64,000 nucleotides of DNA from NCBI GenBank assembly GCA_015039315.1, contig WIDE01000005.1:28833-92832 (forward strand), read 5' to 3'. The first letter of the stretch is position 1; every line of letters starts with the position of its first letter. Source of the DNA: Clavulina sp. PMI_390. Taxonomy: Eukaryota > Basidiomycota > Agaricomycetes > Cantharellales > Hydnaceae. A program made the translations under genes and the position numbers. Below, piece by piece: positions 11,714 through 23,485 of the stretch. The notes beneath the pieces were generated by a model, which was not told the DNA's origin, made no database searches, and saw nothing but the letters and a program-made list of their open reading frames with translations.

Positions 11714-12361
11714 GCCGATAACAGTATCGAATGCCTTCTTCCGATGATGGAACTCTGTTTGAATTTACGGATCGAGAAGAAGTTGGTGGTCGGGATGGAG
11801 CCGAGGTTCGGTGCAGCGAACTTCATGTTCGTGTGTGAATTAGTGTGATATTCAGCCTAATATGCGCAAATATCCATTGAGAGTCGTTTGCGCTCTCCTT
11901 GAATAATTTTGATGGCCACGTAAAATAATTGTTTGATCGCTCATAGGAGTAATTATACGCAGCCAAGCCAGCCTCAGCTCCGGAGCCGAGACGGAGGTGC
12001 CGAACCTCCCGGACATTGAACACAAACAAGTGTAAACTTGGCCCAGCGACGCCCATCACTCCCCCGCTTTAAGCGAAACCTTTTGGGTTTCACCCTCTGA
12101 CCACCTGGGTCCAGAGCATAAACTCAAGGAAATACAGCAGAACCATTACGTCCCTCACTTCCTGCTTAGATCTCCACTGCTTGCTCGGTTGAAGCAGTGC
12201 TGCGCCTGGAATTACAATAAAAGAGCGTCTAGCCCCAGATAGAGAAAATACTAGGTATCGTGCATTCTTATGAGATATCTGATTATGAAAGACACGTTAT
12301 ACTAATAACTTGCCGCAGACAGGGCGTTGTTACACTCTTGAATCCTCGACTCCACCAAAAT
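11714..12361. other. Divergent intergenic region, no gene seen
   Basis: Upstream of both the minus-strand paralogue (start 11713) and the plus-strand OCH1-like gene (start 12362). No additional gene was recognised. Confidence 0.4.
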
Positions 12362-14169
12362 ATGAGCCCTCGATGGCGGGGCGGTATCACGCTCACAAAA
12401 CGGATGATTATCATCCCATGTGTTTGCATTGGTCTCATCCTCATCCTCCTTCACCAATGGTACATCATTACGTACCCTGCCGAGCTGATACCTCGGGCAG
12501 AATATTACCCCACCCTGCGCGCCTCCCTCTCCATGTTCCCCAAATCCCTTCGAAGCGCCCTCGAGAAAGAGCTCGCAAACCCCATATCTCCACTAGAAAA
12601 TCAAGGTGCTCTGCTTCTACCCCCCGGTGCTGCTAGTTCTGCGGCGCGGCCACCAGCCGCAGCAGACACCTCGAGGATACCCAATAGAGTCTTCCAAACC
12701 GACAAGGCACCGCCGTCGGCTGAAGATGCTCGGACATGGGAGCACCATGGTTTTGAAAGTCTGTTCTTGAATGACGACGACTCATTGGCTTGGGTTATCG
12801 AGCATTTTGGTGACAGCGAGATTACTCGAGCATATAGGACACTACCGAGACCAGTCATGTTAGTCCTCTTCTTTCTCTTATTTATAACTCGCTCCATTGT
12901 TTCCTTCCCATGCTCACAAGTATCTGCTTCCGCGCCCATCCACATTCATTGGACTATACAGGAAGGCAGACATGCTCCGTTACCTCATCATGTTGGCCGC
13001 AGGCGGCGTCTACAGCGACGCCGACACCCAGGTCCTCATGCCTCTATCCCGCTGGGCAGATAATGCAGAAGTATACCCTGTCCCGAGGAAAATCACCGAG
13101 AACCACCAGAACGACATATCGAACGTGACCAGGAACGCTTCAGACTTTCCGAGATACCCAATACGAATCATTGTCGGCGTTGAGGGCGATTTCCATATCT
13201 GGAGAGATGTAGCTGGGGTGTAAGCCTTTGATCCCTTTGTTTTATTTGCCAAAGCGTGTTCTCATCATCCATCATTGATATCCGATAGTTCCGAAGGCAT
13301 GGGTGTCACAAAGGTAAGAACAACCTCTTTACCACTACGGACGAAATCTCACCATTTTATGACTATCCAGACTGGACGCCACAGAGGGCTACAAATCGTC
13401 CAATGGACAATAGCAGCACAGCAGCACCACCCTATCTTGATTGATGCTGTTCGCCGCATCGTCGAGACCTCTGCTATTGCGCGTGCCTGGGAGATTGGTC
13501 ACTTGCGAACAGCACAGGGATACGAAGCTGCTGGGAAGTTGGACAAGGCGAAGAAGGAGAGGACGCTCAAGCGCCCATGGGAGACCGATACGAAGGGCAA
13601 AGTGATGAGTGTGCAAGAGTGGACTGGCCCTGCTGTCTTCACCGACGCCGTACTCTCGTGAGTGCTTTCTCATCAGCTAAACTGGCACCGATACTGACCA
13701 TCCTACGTTCTCGATGTGTCCAATCGTAGATACCTGTTGTCATTCGCGAATGTTAGGGAGCAGGACCTGTACAGGCTGGAAAAGCCACTCCAGATTGGTG
13801 ACGTCCTTGTGCTGCCTATGGATGGATTCTAGTACGTATAAGACAAGGCGCCACCATCTCGTGACTTTGAAGCTGACCTCTTTATTCGATAGTCCCATGA
13901 GGTCCAAGGCGCCGAATGCAATGGCCCGTGTGATCCATCTCTTCCGAGGCTCATGGAAGAATCCTTGGCCAATGGGACTCGACAAGGTGCTCGACGTCGC
14001 AGGTGCGAGCGGGAGTGACAAAGACGCACCCGTACCTGGGCATAATCGCCGATCACTGGATGATGACGAGCCGTTACCAATTCGCTCATGGGACGATGTA
14101 GACGACTCAGCCAGCGAAGCGGTTCAGCGGAGATCATACCCTCCTCCATCCAGAGAGGAAATCCTGTAG
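12362..14169 (+). CDS. OCH1: Och1-like alpha-1,6-mannosyltransferase (GT32)
   Basis: Type II membrane protein: MSPRWRGGITLTKR, then hydrophobic MIIIPCVCIGLILILL as the signal anchor, followed by a stem region. Catalytic features: RIPNRVFQTDKAPPS, LAWVIEHFGDSEI, MKADMLRYLIMLAAGGVYSD and ADTQVL, carrying the GT32 DxD metal/GDP-mannose motif (DAD). Later blocks RIIVGVEGD, GLQIVQWTIAAQQHHPILID and EWTGPAVFTDAVL also fit the family. It would add the first alpha-1,6-mannose of the N-glycan outer chain in the Golgi. At least five exons; the first intron begins near 12856. The frame is open upstream to 12260, but ATG 12362 immediately precedes the anchor. Stop TAG 14167-14169. Confidence 0.85.
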
Positions 14170-14364
14170 CCTGTTACTCCTCTCTACCTTATTATTTGCA
14201 TCTTTGATCTTTATTGTGTGTCATACATACTCTGTTGATGTGGACTATTCTTCGCTTGATACTATTTTCACCATAATGTACCAAATTACCTACAGTCCTA
14301 CAAGGCGTATTTCCAAGTTTGGGCAACTGCATATATTATCGCATCATTGGACAGAATCTCAATC

Positions 14365-16286
14365 TCAGCCTTCGATCATCCCAAGAATGCCAGAATACCC
14401 CTCGATGACAGAGTTGAACGTCTCCTCGAGCTTTTCCAACCTCTCCTGTTTGTCCAATATGACCAAGATTTCCTGTGAAGATGGCCCAATTAGTGCACTA
14501 TTGACAGGGTACGATAATTTGGTGCATACAAAGTTGAACCGATAAAGTCGATCCTTGACCTATATTGGGGAAATAAGGAATGAGCCTGGGAGGAGAAAGC
14601 ATGGGGGATGACTGGAACTCACCTGGAGACGATATGCTTTGAGAAGCGCTGGATTTGTTGGGTCCAGCCGGCGCAAGATAAGCATCTCTATCAAGCGCTC
14701 CCATTGTCGCTAAAAGGAGCACGGAAAGTTCAGTGAGCAAGAAAAGCATCAAGGGCCATCATACATACGCCAGCCATCTTGAGCTTCTTTTGCCATCCAA
14801 CCACCCACTCTTTATCAGCTGGCGGGCCCAACTTCCCATTGAGACCAGTTCCATCAACGTCTCCGTAAGCCTCTTTCATAAACTCGGCATTCTTGAACAG
14901 CATGCGAAGGTCGGTCTTGTCACGCAGGTCCTCGAACGCCTCTGAGGGGTCTTCAATTGCTAGCTCGGCGATCTGATCCTGACTGAGACAATACTGGTAC
15001 AGCGCTGTGTACAGCAAGGCACCGTGGCCTTGGCCTTGGTATGGGCCAGCGAGCACAAATTGACTGAGGAGGGATAGTATCAGAGGGGAGAATGCATTGA
15101 TCGCGATGACGGAGACGTACCTCAATCGCATCCTAACCTTGTCTGGGAAGTAGAAGAATGGGTACATGGATGTGTAACCCACAAAGTGGTATGTGACATT
15201 TCCATCTCTCCTTCGTCGGCGCTCATACCTACGGGAGAAGAAGTTGAATGATGAGGAACCTGGGTAGAGGCCGGTGACAGGAAGGAGAGACTCACAAGAC
15301 GACAAATTCCCATTTATCCTCATCCTCTTGAATGTACGAACCAGCTTCAATATATAGCAAAATGAAGAGCTGCATCCTCCGATGTAGATCACGGAACCCT
15401 GGGGTTTCCCATTTGCACTAATAGCAAAAACGTCAATATAGCTTGCAACAGCACAGAATCTCACTACACTGACATGATATGCTTCGAACACGGACACATC
15501 TGGAGACTCTTCGTCAAGCTCAGCTCCATCGGTTTGGGCTTTGCTTTTCCCCTTGCCCGAGCTTGAAGGATCACCATGCGTCGAAGGACGTGCATAGCTG
15601 AAGACTTTGGTACCAGGTGGCCGGAATGTTAACGCTTCCTTTTCTACGTTTGCTCGGAAAGTGTCTTCGTTTTTCAGATAATCTACACATCATATTGATT
15701 TTCTCTTCTCTGTGCCATGAAGGGAGCACGAGCGCGCACCTGAGGGGATAAACTTGTACAAGGTGCCTTCGACATCGTCTACTGTGGATGCTGGTAGCTT
15801 TGCGGAATGCTTCATGGTGAAACACATTGCCAGAGATCCCGAAGCGAGGGAGAGCTAGAAGGTAAAGTACACATGTTTCGAGGTTGAGCACTGGGAGACC
15901 AGAGGACAGAACAGTGGCGCCACTCACGTTGATGACCAGGTCATTGTATCCGTAAATCTTTTCATCTTCCCCAAAGATCTAAAAAGACAAAGAAGGAGGA
16001 ATTATTGACCCGATCTCGAAATGATCCGCAAGCTGGTGCTCTACGAACGGGATAGGTGAATCTGGGGTGAAACGGTTTTGCAGTGGGATCATTAGGAGAC
16101 GTGTCTTCTTGGGCGTGTACTGCAGTGTATTGATTGTATTCAGAGATACAGGATCACGATCAGCGTCGGAACGGCTCTTCAAGCAACGCAGTCGCGACTA
16201 TCGGCGCAGAGCGCGCTGCGACGCGTTTACAACATACCTAGACGCAAGGTGAGCGCCTCGTTCGCGTCGCTGGTCCACGAGGTCAT
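14365..16286 (-). CDS. HAT1: Histone acetyltransferase type B catalytic subunit Hat1
   Basis: ATG 16286-16284: MTSWTSDANEALTLRL, splice to VHAQEDTSPNDPTAKPFHPR and FTYP, then IFGEDEKIYGYNDLVIN, all Hat1 N-domain hallmarks. The GNAT core has SQFVLAGPYQGQGHGALLY, with QGQGHG as the acetyl-CoA binding signature, followed by EDPSEAFEDLRDKTDLR. C-terminal exons read RQWERLIEMLILRRLDP and VKDRLYRFNF, ending VIEGYSGILGMIEG. The enzyme acetylates newly made histone H4. A 57-nt segment near 14460-14516 is in frame and could be retained or spliced. Tail to tail with OCH1, 195 bp apart. Confidence 0.9.
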
Positions 16287-16535
16287 GGCGTGAGGATGAT
16301 AAACGAGATTGGAGCAGAGTAAGCACGAGTAATGTTGAAGGCAGCTGCCAGAGCAAACCGTCTGAAGGTTGAGACTGTCACAACTTTCGATTCGGTTACT
16401 TCCGAGGAGCGAGTGGAACTGAACTACGAGTGACTCAATTGGAGGCGTTCATACCACTGATGCTAAAAATTAAGGTATCCCTCTTCTCCCCTACCAAAGA
16501 CCTTGACCTGTGAGCCCTGGAAAGCAAAAAATGAA

Positions 16536-16608
16536 TTTCCCCTAGCTGACCTGCACGACTGACCTCGTCATTGCAAGTGACACACTCTACCACTGAGTGG
16601 GATGTCCG
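16536..16608 (-). pseudogene. tRNA-like relic related to the adjacent tRNA-Thr
   Basis: On the minus strand the segment keeps much of the neighbouring tRNA-Thr: CTCAGTGGTAGAG (D-arm), a TGTCA/TGACG anticodon stem, GAGGTCAGTCG and CTAGGGGAAA. The loop is CTTGCAA, reading a TGC (Ala) anticodon with no intron. The acceptor ends do not pair and the T-loop is altered (TGCAGGT in place of TTCAAGT). A decayed copy is the simplest reading. Confidence 0.5.
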
Positions 16609-16707
16609 GACGCAATAAAAGTCCAAAGTCTGCACATACCGGGCTGTTGGCAGTGTCGTCTTATATCTCAGTATAGGGAACAAACGACGGAAAAAGCAAA
16701 AAGATGA

Positions 16708-16791
16708 TTCCCCCTAGCCGACTTGAACGACTGACCTCGTCATTTCGTTGTTTGATACTAGTGACGCGCTCTACCACTGAGCTAAGGGGGA
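16708..16791 (-). tRNA. tRNA-Thr(AGT) with intron, copy bordering the gap
   Basis: Minus-strand acceptor TCCCCCT pairs with AGGGGGA. D-arm GCTCAGTGGTAGAGC, anticodon stem CGTCA/TGACG, loop CT-AGT-A with a 12-nt intron at 16744-16755, T-arm AGTCG-TTCAAGT-CGGCT. It is identical to the copy at 16888-16971, and its 5' end is the last base before the N run, so it is probably the same gene assembled twice. Confidence 0.75.
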
Positions 16792-16884
16792 NNNNNNNNN
16801 NNNNNNNNNNNNNNNNNNNNNNNNNNNNNNNNNNNNNNNNNNNNNNNNNNNNNNNNNNNNNNNNNNNNNNNNNNNNNNNNNNNN
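16792..16884. other. Assembly gap (93 N)
   Basis: A run of N flanked on both sides by the same 87-bp sequence (16705-16791 and 16885-16971). Confidence 0.99.
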
Positions 16885-16887
16885 TGA

Positions 16888-16971
16888 TTCCCCCTAGCCG
16901 ACTTGAACGACTGACCTCGTCATTTCGTTGTTTGATACTAGTGACGCGCTCTACCACTGAGCTAAGGGGGA
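16888..16971 (-). tRNA. tRNA-Thr(AGT) with intron
   Basis: Same structure as the copy before the gap: anticodon AGT at 16939-16937 and a 12-nt intron at 16924-16935 directly 3' of base 37. All stems pair, with a T-G wobble in the T stem. Confidence 0.88.
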
Positions 16972-16984
16972 CGAGATGCTCTGC

Positions 16985-17227
16985 ACACTCTGCAAATGTT
17001 TGTCTAACTTTTCAGAAATTTTCGGCGTATTTTTGGGATTTTTTGGGAATTTTAGGGATTTTCGCAAATTTTTACGGAATTTCTCGCCCCCTACGCACAA
17101 AACCTGGTTGGAAAAGTTACCCCTTATATCCAACCCTCTTGGAGAGGACCCGCAGACAGCGGCCAGCCGTATTATCTATCTAGAAACGACGCAATGGTCG
17201 CACTGGCACACTGTTTTGGTTTGTTTA
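16985..17227. repeat. Dispersed T-rich repeat, copy A
   Basis: Starts with T-runs spaced by GGG/GAAT (17007-17085), then a conserved non-simple part: GGAAAAGT, ATCCAAC, CTTGGAGA, GACC, AGAAAC, GCACACTGTTT and GGTTTGT. The same order recurs at 25664-25910. Identity is moderate, so the copies are old. Confidence 0.6.
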
Positions 17228-17860
17228 TTCGCATCACCTCCTCCCAAGAAATAAATAGTCCAAGCGCCAGCAGTACCCAACAGGACGGCCAATAATAAAC
17301 CCCTCTTCCTTCCCCCAGACGACTATCTCAACCAAGATTGTAAGTGTTTGTGTTTTCAAGCTCGATGCCTCCACCTTCCTTATTTAGACATATATCTCGG
17401 TTCAGGTCAACCCATTCTTGTTTCACAACTTTGGCATCGTTTATGCCGTTATTCTCGTGGAAATCCTCCTGTATTTCATCGGCCTAAAGGCATCTACCCC
17501 GCCCCCCACCTATACCCAGTAATACACATACTTCTCGTTCATCCCCCGTATCGATTCGGAGTCTTACTTTCGTGTCGCTCTCGCAGGGCTCTCTGATAGC
17601 TAGTCGTGCTCGTGCATTCAGCAAGCCCAAAAGAGACCAAGCCCAAGACCATTCATTAGAAAAGGCTACGATATCGACAATGAGTACTAACAAAAAAGTG
17701 AACAAAAAAAACGTAAGAGCAATCTGCTGGACCTTAGCCCACCATACTTCAGCCGAGGTTTGAACGTCTGCATTCTCGCCCCCTCTAGGGCCTGCGCCTA
17801 GTGGGGCCGCCAATCCTTCGGGGGAGGCGGGGATCTACCAAAAAAAAAAGGAGCAATCTG
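17228..17860. other. Unresolved region; possible small membrane ORF at 17406-17522
   Basis: A frame at 17406-17522, just after a good acceptor (ttcag), encodes about 38 residues with one transmembrane helix (NFGIVYAVILVEILLYFIGL) and ends PPPTYTQ. A donor gtaagt lies at 17340. No in-frame ATG is visible upstream, so a complete gene cannot be shown. The rest contains short open frames without recognisable character. Confidence 0.3.
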
Positions 17861-20800
17861 CTACTCTGGCACACGCCTGTTGAGCAAAGTGTCAGCACGG
17901 CCCCGAAGCTCGGGTGCCATTGTGCTATTCGAGAAATAGCAAGCGCGAAGGTAGGCCCGCTTGACCATCTGGGGCAACTCCCAGAAAGAGAGGTACTCTC
18001 GGCCAGGCTTGCCACCGTGAGATCCTTTTACATGCGCGTCCAGCGAATCGCTCATACGCTTGACACGAGCCTCGTCTACCAGCCACGATGGAATTTGGTT
18101 GGGGCGAAACTTTTGTTTCTGGTGGTACCACTGGTTCGGGGTAAATATGTCACGACCCTTAGTCCGAGTGGACAAAGCGATCTGAGTTTGCGGGCAGCCG
18201 TGGTTGCAGACGACTGTCCAGATGCGAAGGACCGGGTTACCGGGCTTGTAGTCCTGAACAAAGACCGGCGCGAGGTCCCTGTGGATGCTGCCGTCATGGG
18301 AGTCCGCATAGATCCAGTCCTCGTCTCGATCGTACGCCCGGCTGACATAAATGAGGATGTCGAGGGCTTGGTACTGGGCCGCTTGGACCTGACCAGGACG
18401 GTATATCACGAAAGCACCCCTCCATCGCGCCTCGCACTCGGCGTCCATCTCGGGGAGTTTTACACTTGGGGGGACATGTTCGCTGGCAGGCTCCATGACA
18501 AGTCCAGCCGCCTCGAGAACCTTGGTTGATGGAACTTGGAAATGCCGTCGAGAGCTCAGGATCTCAAACGGGGTGAGTACGCGAGCACGGCGAATGGTCT
18601 TTAGGCTCGCCACGCTAGCATTGCCCGAAGGAGGTGTGGCTTTCGGGCAATTATGGGTGCTGTTCTTGGTGACGACTGGTGTATCTCCACATAGAACGCA
18701 TTCTGCGACCCACGGGATCGTCTCCTGAGGCTTGGGCGCGTCGAACTCGGGGTTAGCGAGTTTGGTGAGGACGGCTTGCTCTGCCGTTTTCACCTTGCTC
18801 CAGCAACCATCTGAGAATAGCGGTATGTCGTCCTCAGACCGACGATTGTCTCGACGGGTCTGGGTGCCTTTAGCATATTGTTGCTCGATTGCTTTGCGTC
18901 CCTCGTCTGTTAGGCTCCGTTGCTGGAGAACTATCTGGCCCTTCATCCCGTTGAAATGCTGGGTGATGTTCGTATCTTCCGGCAACTCATTAAGGTGCTC
19001 GATCAGCTCGGCACGATCGTGAATGAGCTGAGGAATAGGCGGGATGCCGCCACGTCGATCCACGATGTCGACTAGCTTCATAATGCCATCCACAAATGCT
19101 TTTCGCTTATCTGACCCTGGGGCGCCAAGAGCGTGCGGACGACGTGCATTGACTATTGGGTCGCAGTACGAGAAGCATGCATCTTAGAGAGATATAACAC
19201 AGAAGGAGGCGTAAAGCTTACGGTTTTGTATTCCCTGGATGAGAGCCTGCGAGCGCCGTTCGCGAAATATGGCGAGCTCACCACGTTCCTCGGCTAGCTT
19301 CTCCTTGCGAATGAGCGCGTCTGTAGCCCGAAGGCGCTGAACTGTTTTTGTAAAGCGATAGATCTATATTGCAGAAAAAGTTAGACTGGCAGTTTGATAC
19401 CTGAGTACGAGACTTGCCTCGTCCTTGCAGTAGCGGATGGCCTGCTCCAAGCCACACCTCACTGACTCTGCTTGAGTATCGTTCATGGCCTGAAGAAGTG
19501 CATCCTCCGTCCGTTCTTCTATTTTAGCGCACTTGGCACGAAGGATGAGGACTTTGAGTTCGATAAGGAGGGCAAGACGCTCGCGCGCCTTCAAAAGTCC
19601 AGGGTCGTACTTCCCGGCCCCAGTATGCCCTTTGATTATCGCGATAATCAGCAAACCCCCAAAAAGCTCGACAATGAACATGTGCCCAATCTTCTCGGTG
19701 AAACCGGCATCGTAGCAATCATCCCACTTCCGCCCTTCAAAGTGCTCCTTGACCCACGCGGCGATCTCGGCCGAGCTAAAGACGTTTTCACAATTTTCGT
19801 CGGTAAAGTCTTTGAAGAGGACATGTATCTCTGGGAAGTTTGGTACGTTGACAAGCCCGTGCTCAAAGGCATAGGTCACCTATGTGGTAATGGGCAAGGT
19901 GAGAAAATGCCGATGGACTACAAGAGTATGAGGACATACGTTGGCACCCAATAATCCAATGATGAGTGGTTTGCTTGCGTCAAGGACGGCAGCTGTCGCT
20001 ACTACCTCGCGATGATAGTCGGGATGAGGAGCAGAGAGCGGGAAGATGTCCCAAAATCCCCAGCTTCTTTCAGCAAACTGCTGCTGGAGTTTATTGAACA
20101 CCTTCGGAGCAGGCACATTGAGAGCTAACTGTCGAGCTCTCCCGGAGACCGTACACAGAAGCCTAGATGTTACACAAATCAACATTTACGCATGCAATTA
20201 TATCCGAGAAATTTGACAAACTTTGCTGCCGGTCCAGCGGTAGCGGGATCGGTGAAGCTCGCACGGCCAGCAAGCTCCTCCTTGGTCCTATCGTCATAAA
20301 TTCCCAGTTCCTCCACCCAGCCATGAGGGTTCAACCCTATACCGGTGATACTTGCGCGGATGTTGATTTCGGCCTGTTTCGCGAGTTCGTTGCCACTCTT
20401 TTCAACGTGCTGCTGGACACGCGTGCGAAGGATTTTGGCGAGGCGACGTCGGATATCCGCCAGCTGGGGGCTATTGGTCTCCTCAACGATGGCTGGAGGT
20501 TGGAAAGAGTAGTTCTCTTGTACCTGCATGTCAGAAATGCCTCAATCAGAAATATGCAAAAAAAAATTGATAGTGTTCATCCCAGCTTACCGTCTTCTCG
20601 CATTCGAGTACACTTTTAGGCATCGCGTCAAAGTCGGTCTTGCAAGATGCTGAACCTCCTTCCGCCCTGTTGAGCACGTATTGACCTCCTAATAGGCGAG
20701 TAACCTGTTCAAGCTCCTTGGCGTAGGGATGAGCGCGCAACTTCTGGGTCAAAGTTCCGTACGATGGGTTGTCGAGGGGTGTCGTAAGACCTTGCAATAC

Positions 20801-23485
20801 GAATATTTCCGGAGGTGTTTTGAGAACACTAAGCATGTTCCCAAGTCGAGTATTAAGCTCTCCTCTGCTCAAGGAACTTGAATCCTCATCCTGTCGAATG
20901 AGGGGATCTCCTCGGCAGGTCTCGCCAATATATGGGATGTAAACTTTCTGCTTGGGGTCTAGGTGGCCGAGATATTCAAGTCACACTTGAGCGTAGGGAG
21001 CGTCGGCGCGGAACCGCTTGGCGTAGTCCTCAAACGCGCGGATTGCAGCTGCAACAGTGAGCTCCCACACTCGCGCGTAGACAAGCTGTACATCAAACTG
21101 TTTAGAGACCAAACCCCTTGACAATTTCGAGGCAGCGGGAGACTGGTTCCAGTCGAACAAAGGAGGGTCAGAGCCAAATTGAAGCATCGCTTGGACAGTT
21201 GGCTGATGATGCGAGACCTCGCGGAAAGCGCCGACAAGAGGTTTGAGTTCCGAAGCCTCAATCAAACAGTGCCAGTCTAACAGGCTCTCTACTTTTTCCT
21301 CATCGGTCATATCCATATTGTCAAGGGACAGGATGAATTCCCATGTAGCTTTATTGATGGCGCATGCCATGTCGCTCAATTCTTCTATTTCGGCAAGGGC
21401 ATCAGCAAGGTTCTTGGCTCCCTGGCGAATCACGAATTCACGAGGAGAACCGGGTTGAGGACTTGGAAATGGTGAGGAATTGCTGGGCGGATCAGGTTTT
21501 GGGTTCTCTAAAGGTGCGACAGGCTCAGCTCGAGGCGCCGCGGCTGACTGATCTGAGGGTGGACTGGCTAAAGCAGGACCGGTGGTAGGCACTGGGGTAG
21601 GATGTGATGGATCAGTGCTTGAGGATGTCTTGTTTGCTTTGTTTTTGTTCACAACTTTCGTAGATGGCAACGGTTTCGACAGGCCGGCTGCGATCGAGAA
21701 CGGCGACGGCCTTGTGTCAACAGAGATGGAAGGAAACTTTTTAATGATTGCAGCCTTGGGAGGACTAGGAGGGTCAGAGTTGATTAGGATTGAGTCACTC
21801 GATCTATTCCCATTTCCCGGCTCGACTTTGGACGGAGGAAGATTCTCCTTCACTTCTGTTGCAAGGGCACGAGTAGGTGCTCTCTGAGAGTAATGAGAAC
21901 GAGCGAGGTTCGGGGGGCCCGAGACCTTCTCAATATTGGGTGTTGGCAGAGCAGGAGACGTGGTTACAGTTGCTGCAGCACGAGCATAAGGTTGGGAGGA
22001 GCTGGATGCACGTGAACCAGGTGCGAGAGAAAGATTGTTCGCGAGATGAGGCTCGCTTAGTTCTCCTAGTAAACATTTGCGGGCATGCTTATGAGATGGT
22101 AGGTCTTGGATAGATGAAAATACAGAGTCGCGTACCTTGCAGCTGCTGGTGTTGATTGGAGCTCTTAGCATTCTTCTTTTCGCTTGTGGCAGTTACTCGT
22201 TCCGGGAACGGTGCATTAGGGTTTGTCCTGCCATGCTTCTTCAGTGACGCGGTTGCATCGTCAGATAGCCATAGAGACTGTGTGGGTTGACGTGCTGTGG
22301 GAATAAGAATGAGAGGAGGTGGATCGTCAGCACCGCCGCTTCTCTGGGGCGCGTTGCGCTTCGTGGTAGTAGCATAAGTAGGATCAGCTGGTTTGGGATG
22401 AGCAGTTGTGTTCTTGATAGCAGTAGTAGGGTCAGCAGCATCATCGTGGGTCGTGATTGGGTTCGTGATGCTTCGTTTCGAAGTAGCCTTCAAGATGAGA
22501 CGCGGGGACGCGGCCCCCGGATAGGATGGCGAAGCAGGCGGACTCGAATCGAGCTTGATGGGGTTGTCGTGGTCGCCGCCAGCGGAGCCTGGCACATGGG
22601 AACCCGCTGAGCGAGGTGAATATTTTAATTGAGGCTCTTTCGAGCGAGGAGGGAGTGCGGAGGGCCTCTTGGCAATAGGGCTGTAACGATTGTCGGATGC
22701 CGTCTTGTTGCGACGTGTAGGGCTGGCGAACGAGTCGACGTGATTCCTCGATCGTTGTGGGGCTGTAGGACTCGAAAGAATAGGTGTATCGGAGGACGAA
22801 TCGATGACCGAGACAGTCTGGTTTGACGAGTGAGATTTTGGAGAAGATGAGAGAGAGAGGTCGATGACGGTGGAGGCTGTCGTTTTTGGTGCAGGTGTGA
22901 TTTTGGTGTTTATCAAGGAGGAAGTTGAAGTGGAAGGGTAGTTAAATGATAGGGGATGGTTATTGCCTGAATGGGTGGAGGGAAAAAAGATTGAAGCAAG
23001 ACGTGGTAATTCTAGCGGAATGATCCCTACGTAAGCTCTCAAGGTAGAACGAGCGAGACACAATATCTCACCATGAGTAAGCTTATTAGCGTGAGAGGAC
23101 GTGTGATGACGTGAATTTGTAGGTGAGGGAGGTTGAGCAAGTGTTTTGGAAGCAGTCGCGCATGATTTTTTCTTTGATGAATTCGGGGATGAGCCAGCTA
23201 TCGAACGCGTTGGCGGGCCACGAGTCGGTGAGGTTCAGTAACAAGAGCACGCTGAATGAGTTAGCGAACATGCCTGAATCTACAGATGGTCGTTTGAGGG
23301 GGATCTGAGGCACAACAGAGTCGGTATTTGATTGAGACCTCTGAGCCGATGCTGATTGGGCTTGCTCATGACCAGTAGCTGGATGTATGCAGGTTATGAC
23401 TTAGTATATCAGACGGCTAGATGATCCCCCGACACATACGTTTCGATTGAGCAGCTTGGGGAGCAGACCGGGTAGGGGAGGACAT
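17861..23485 (-). CDS. Large uncharacterised multi-exon protein
   Basis: Probable start ATG 23485-23483 (MSSPTRSAPQAAQSK); stop before 17861. The N-terminal half (to about 21400) is Ser/Pro/Thr-rich and likely disordered. The rest is folded-looking: AINKATWEFILSLDNMDM, VYIPYIGETCRGDPLI, ALNVPAPKVFNKLQQQFAER, FPEIHVLFKDFTDENCENVF and WVAECVLCGDTPVVTKNST followed by HNC, a possible C-x2-C-x11-H-x-C zinc site. The C-terminal domain contains FVIYRPGQVQAAQYQALDIL and ENPQ-free blocks such as WIYADSHDGSIHRDLAP. Clear joins include ACG|gtaagc...cag|GTACAAGAG near 20550. A TGA at 20983-20981 interrupts an otherwise continuous frame. The 5' exon joins (23070-23400) are uncertain. No family recognised. 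Confidence 0.5.

Noticed and set aside
17484..17813. Minus-strand ORF with a hydrophobic stretch (ALTFFLFTFLLVLIVDIVAF)
   Set aside because: It begins inside the 3' flank of the large minus-strand gene, and the hydrophobic run comes from A-rich plus-strand sequence; no family pattern.
17801..18529. Long plus-strand ORF of 242 codons
   Set aside because: Antisense shadow of the C-terminal exon of the large minus-strand gene, which has better protein character and splice context.
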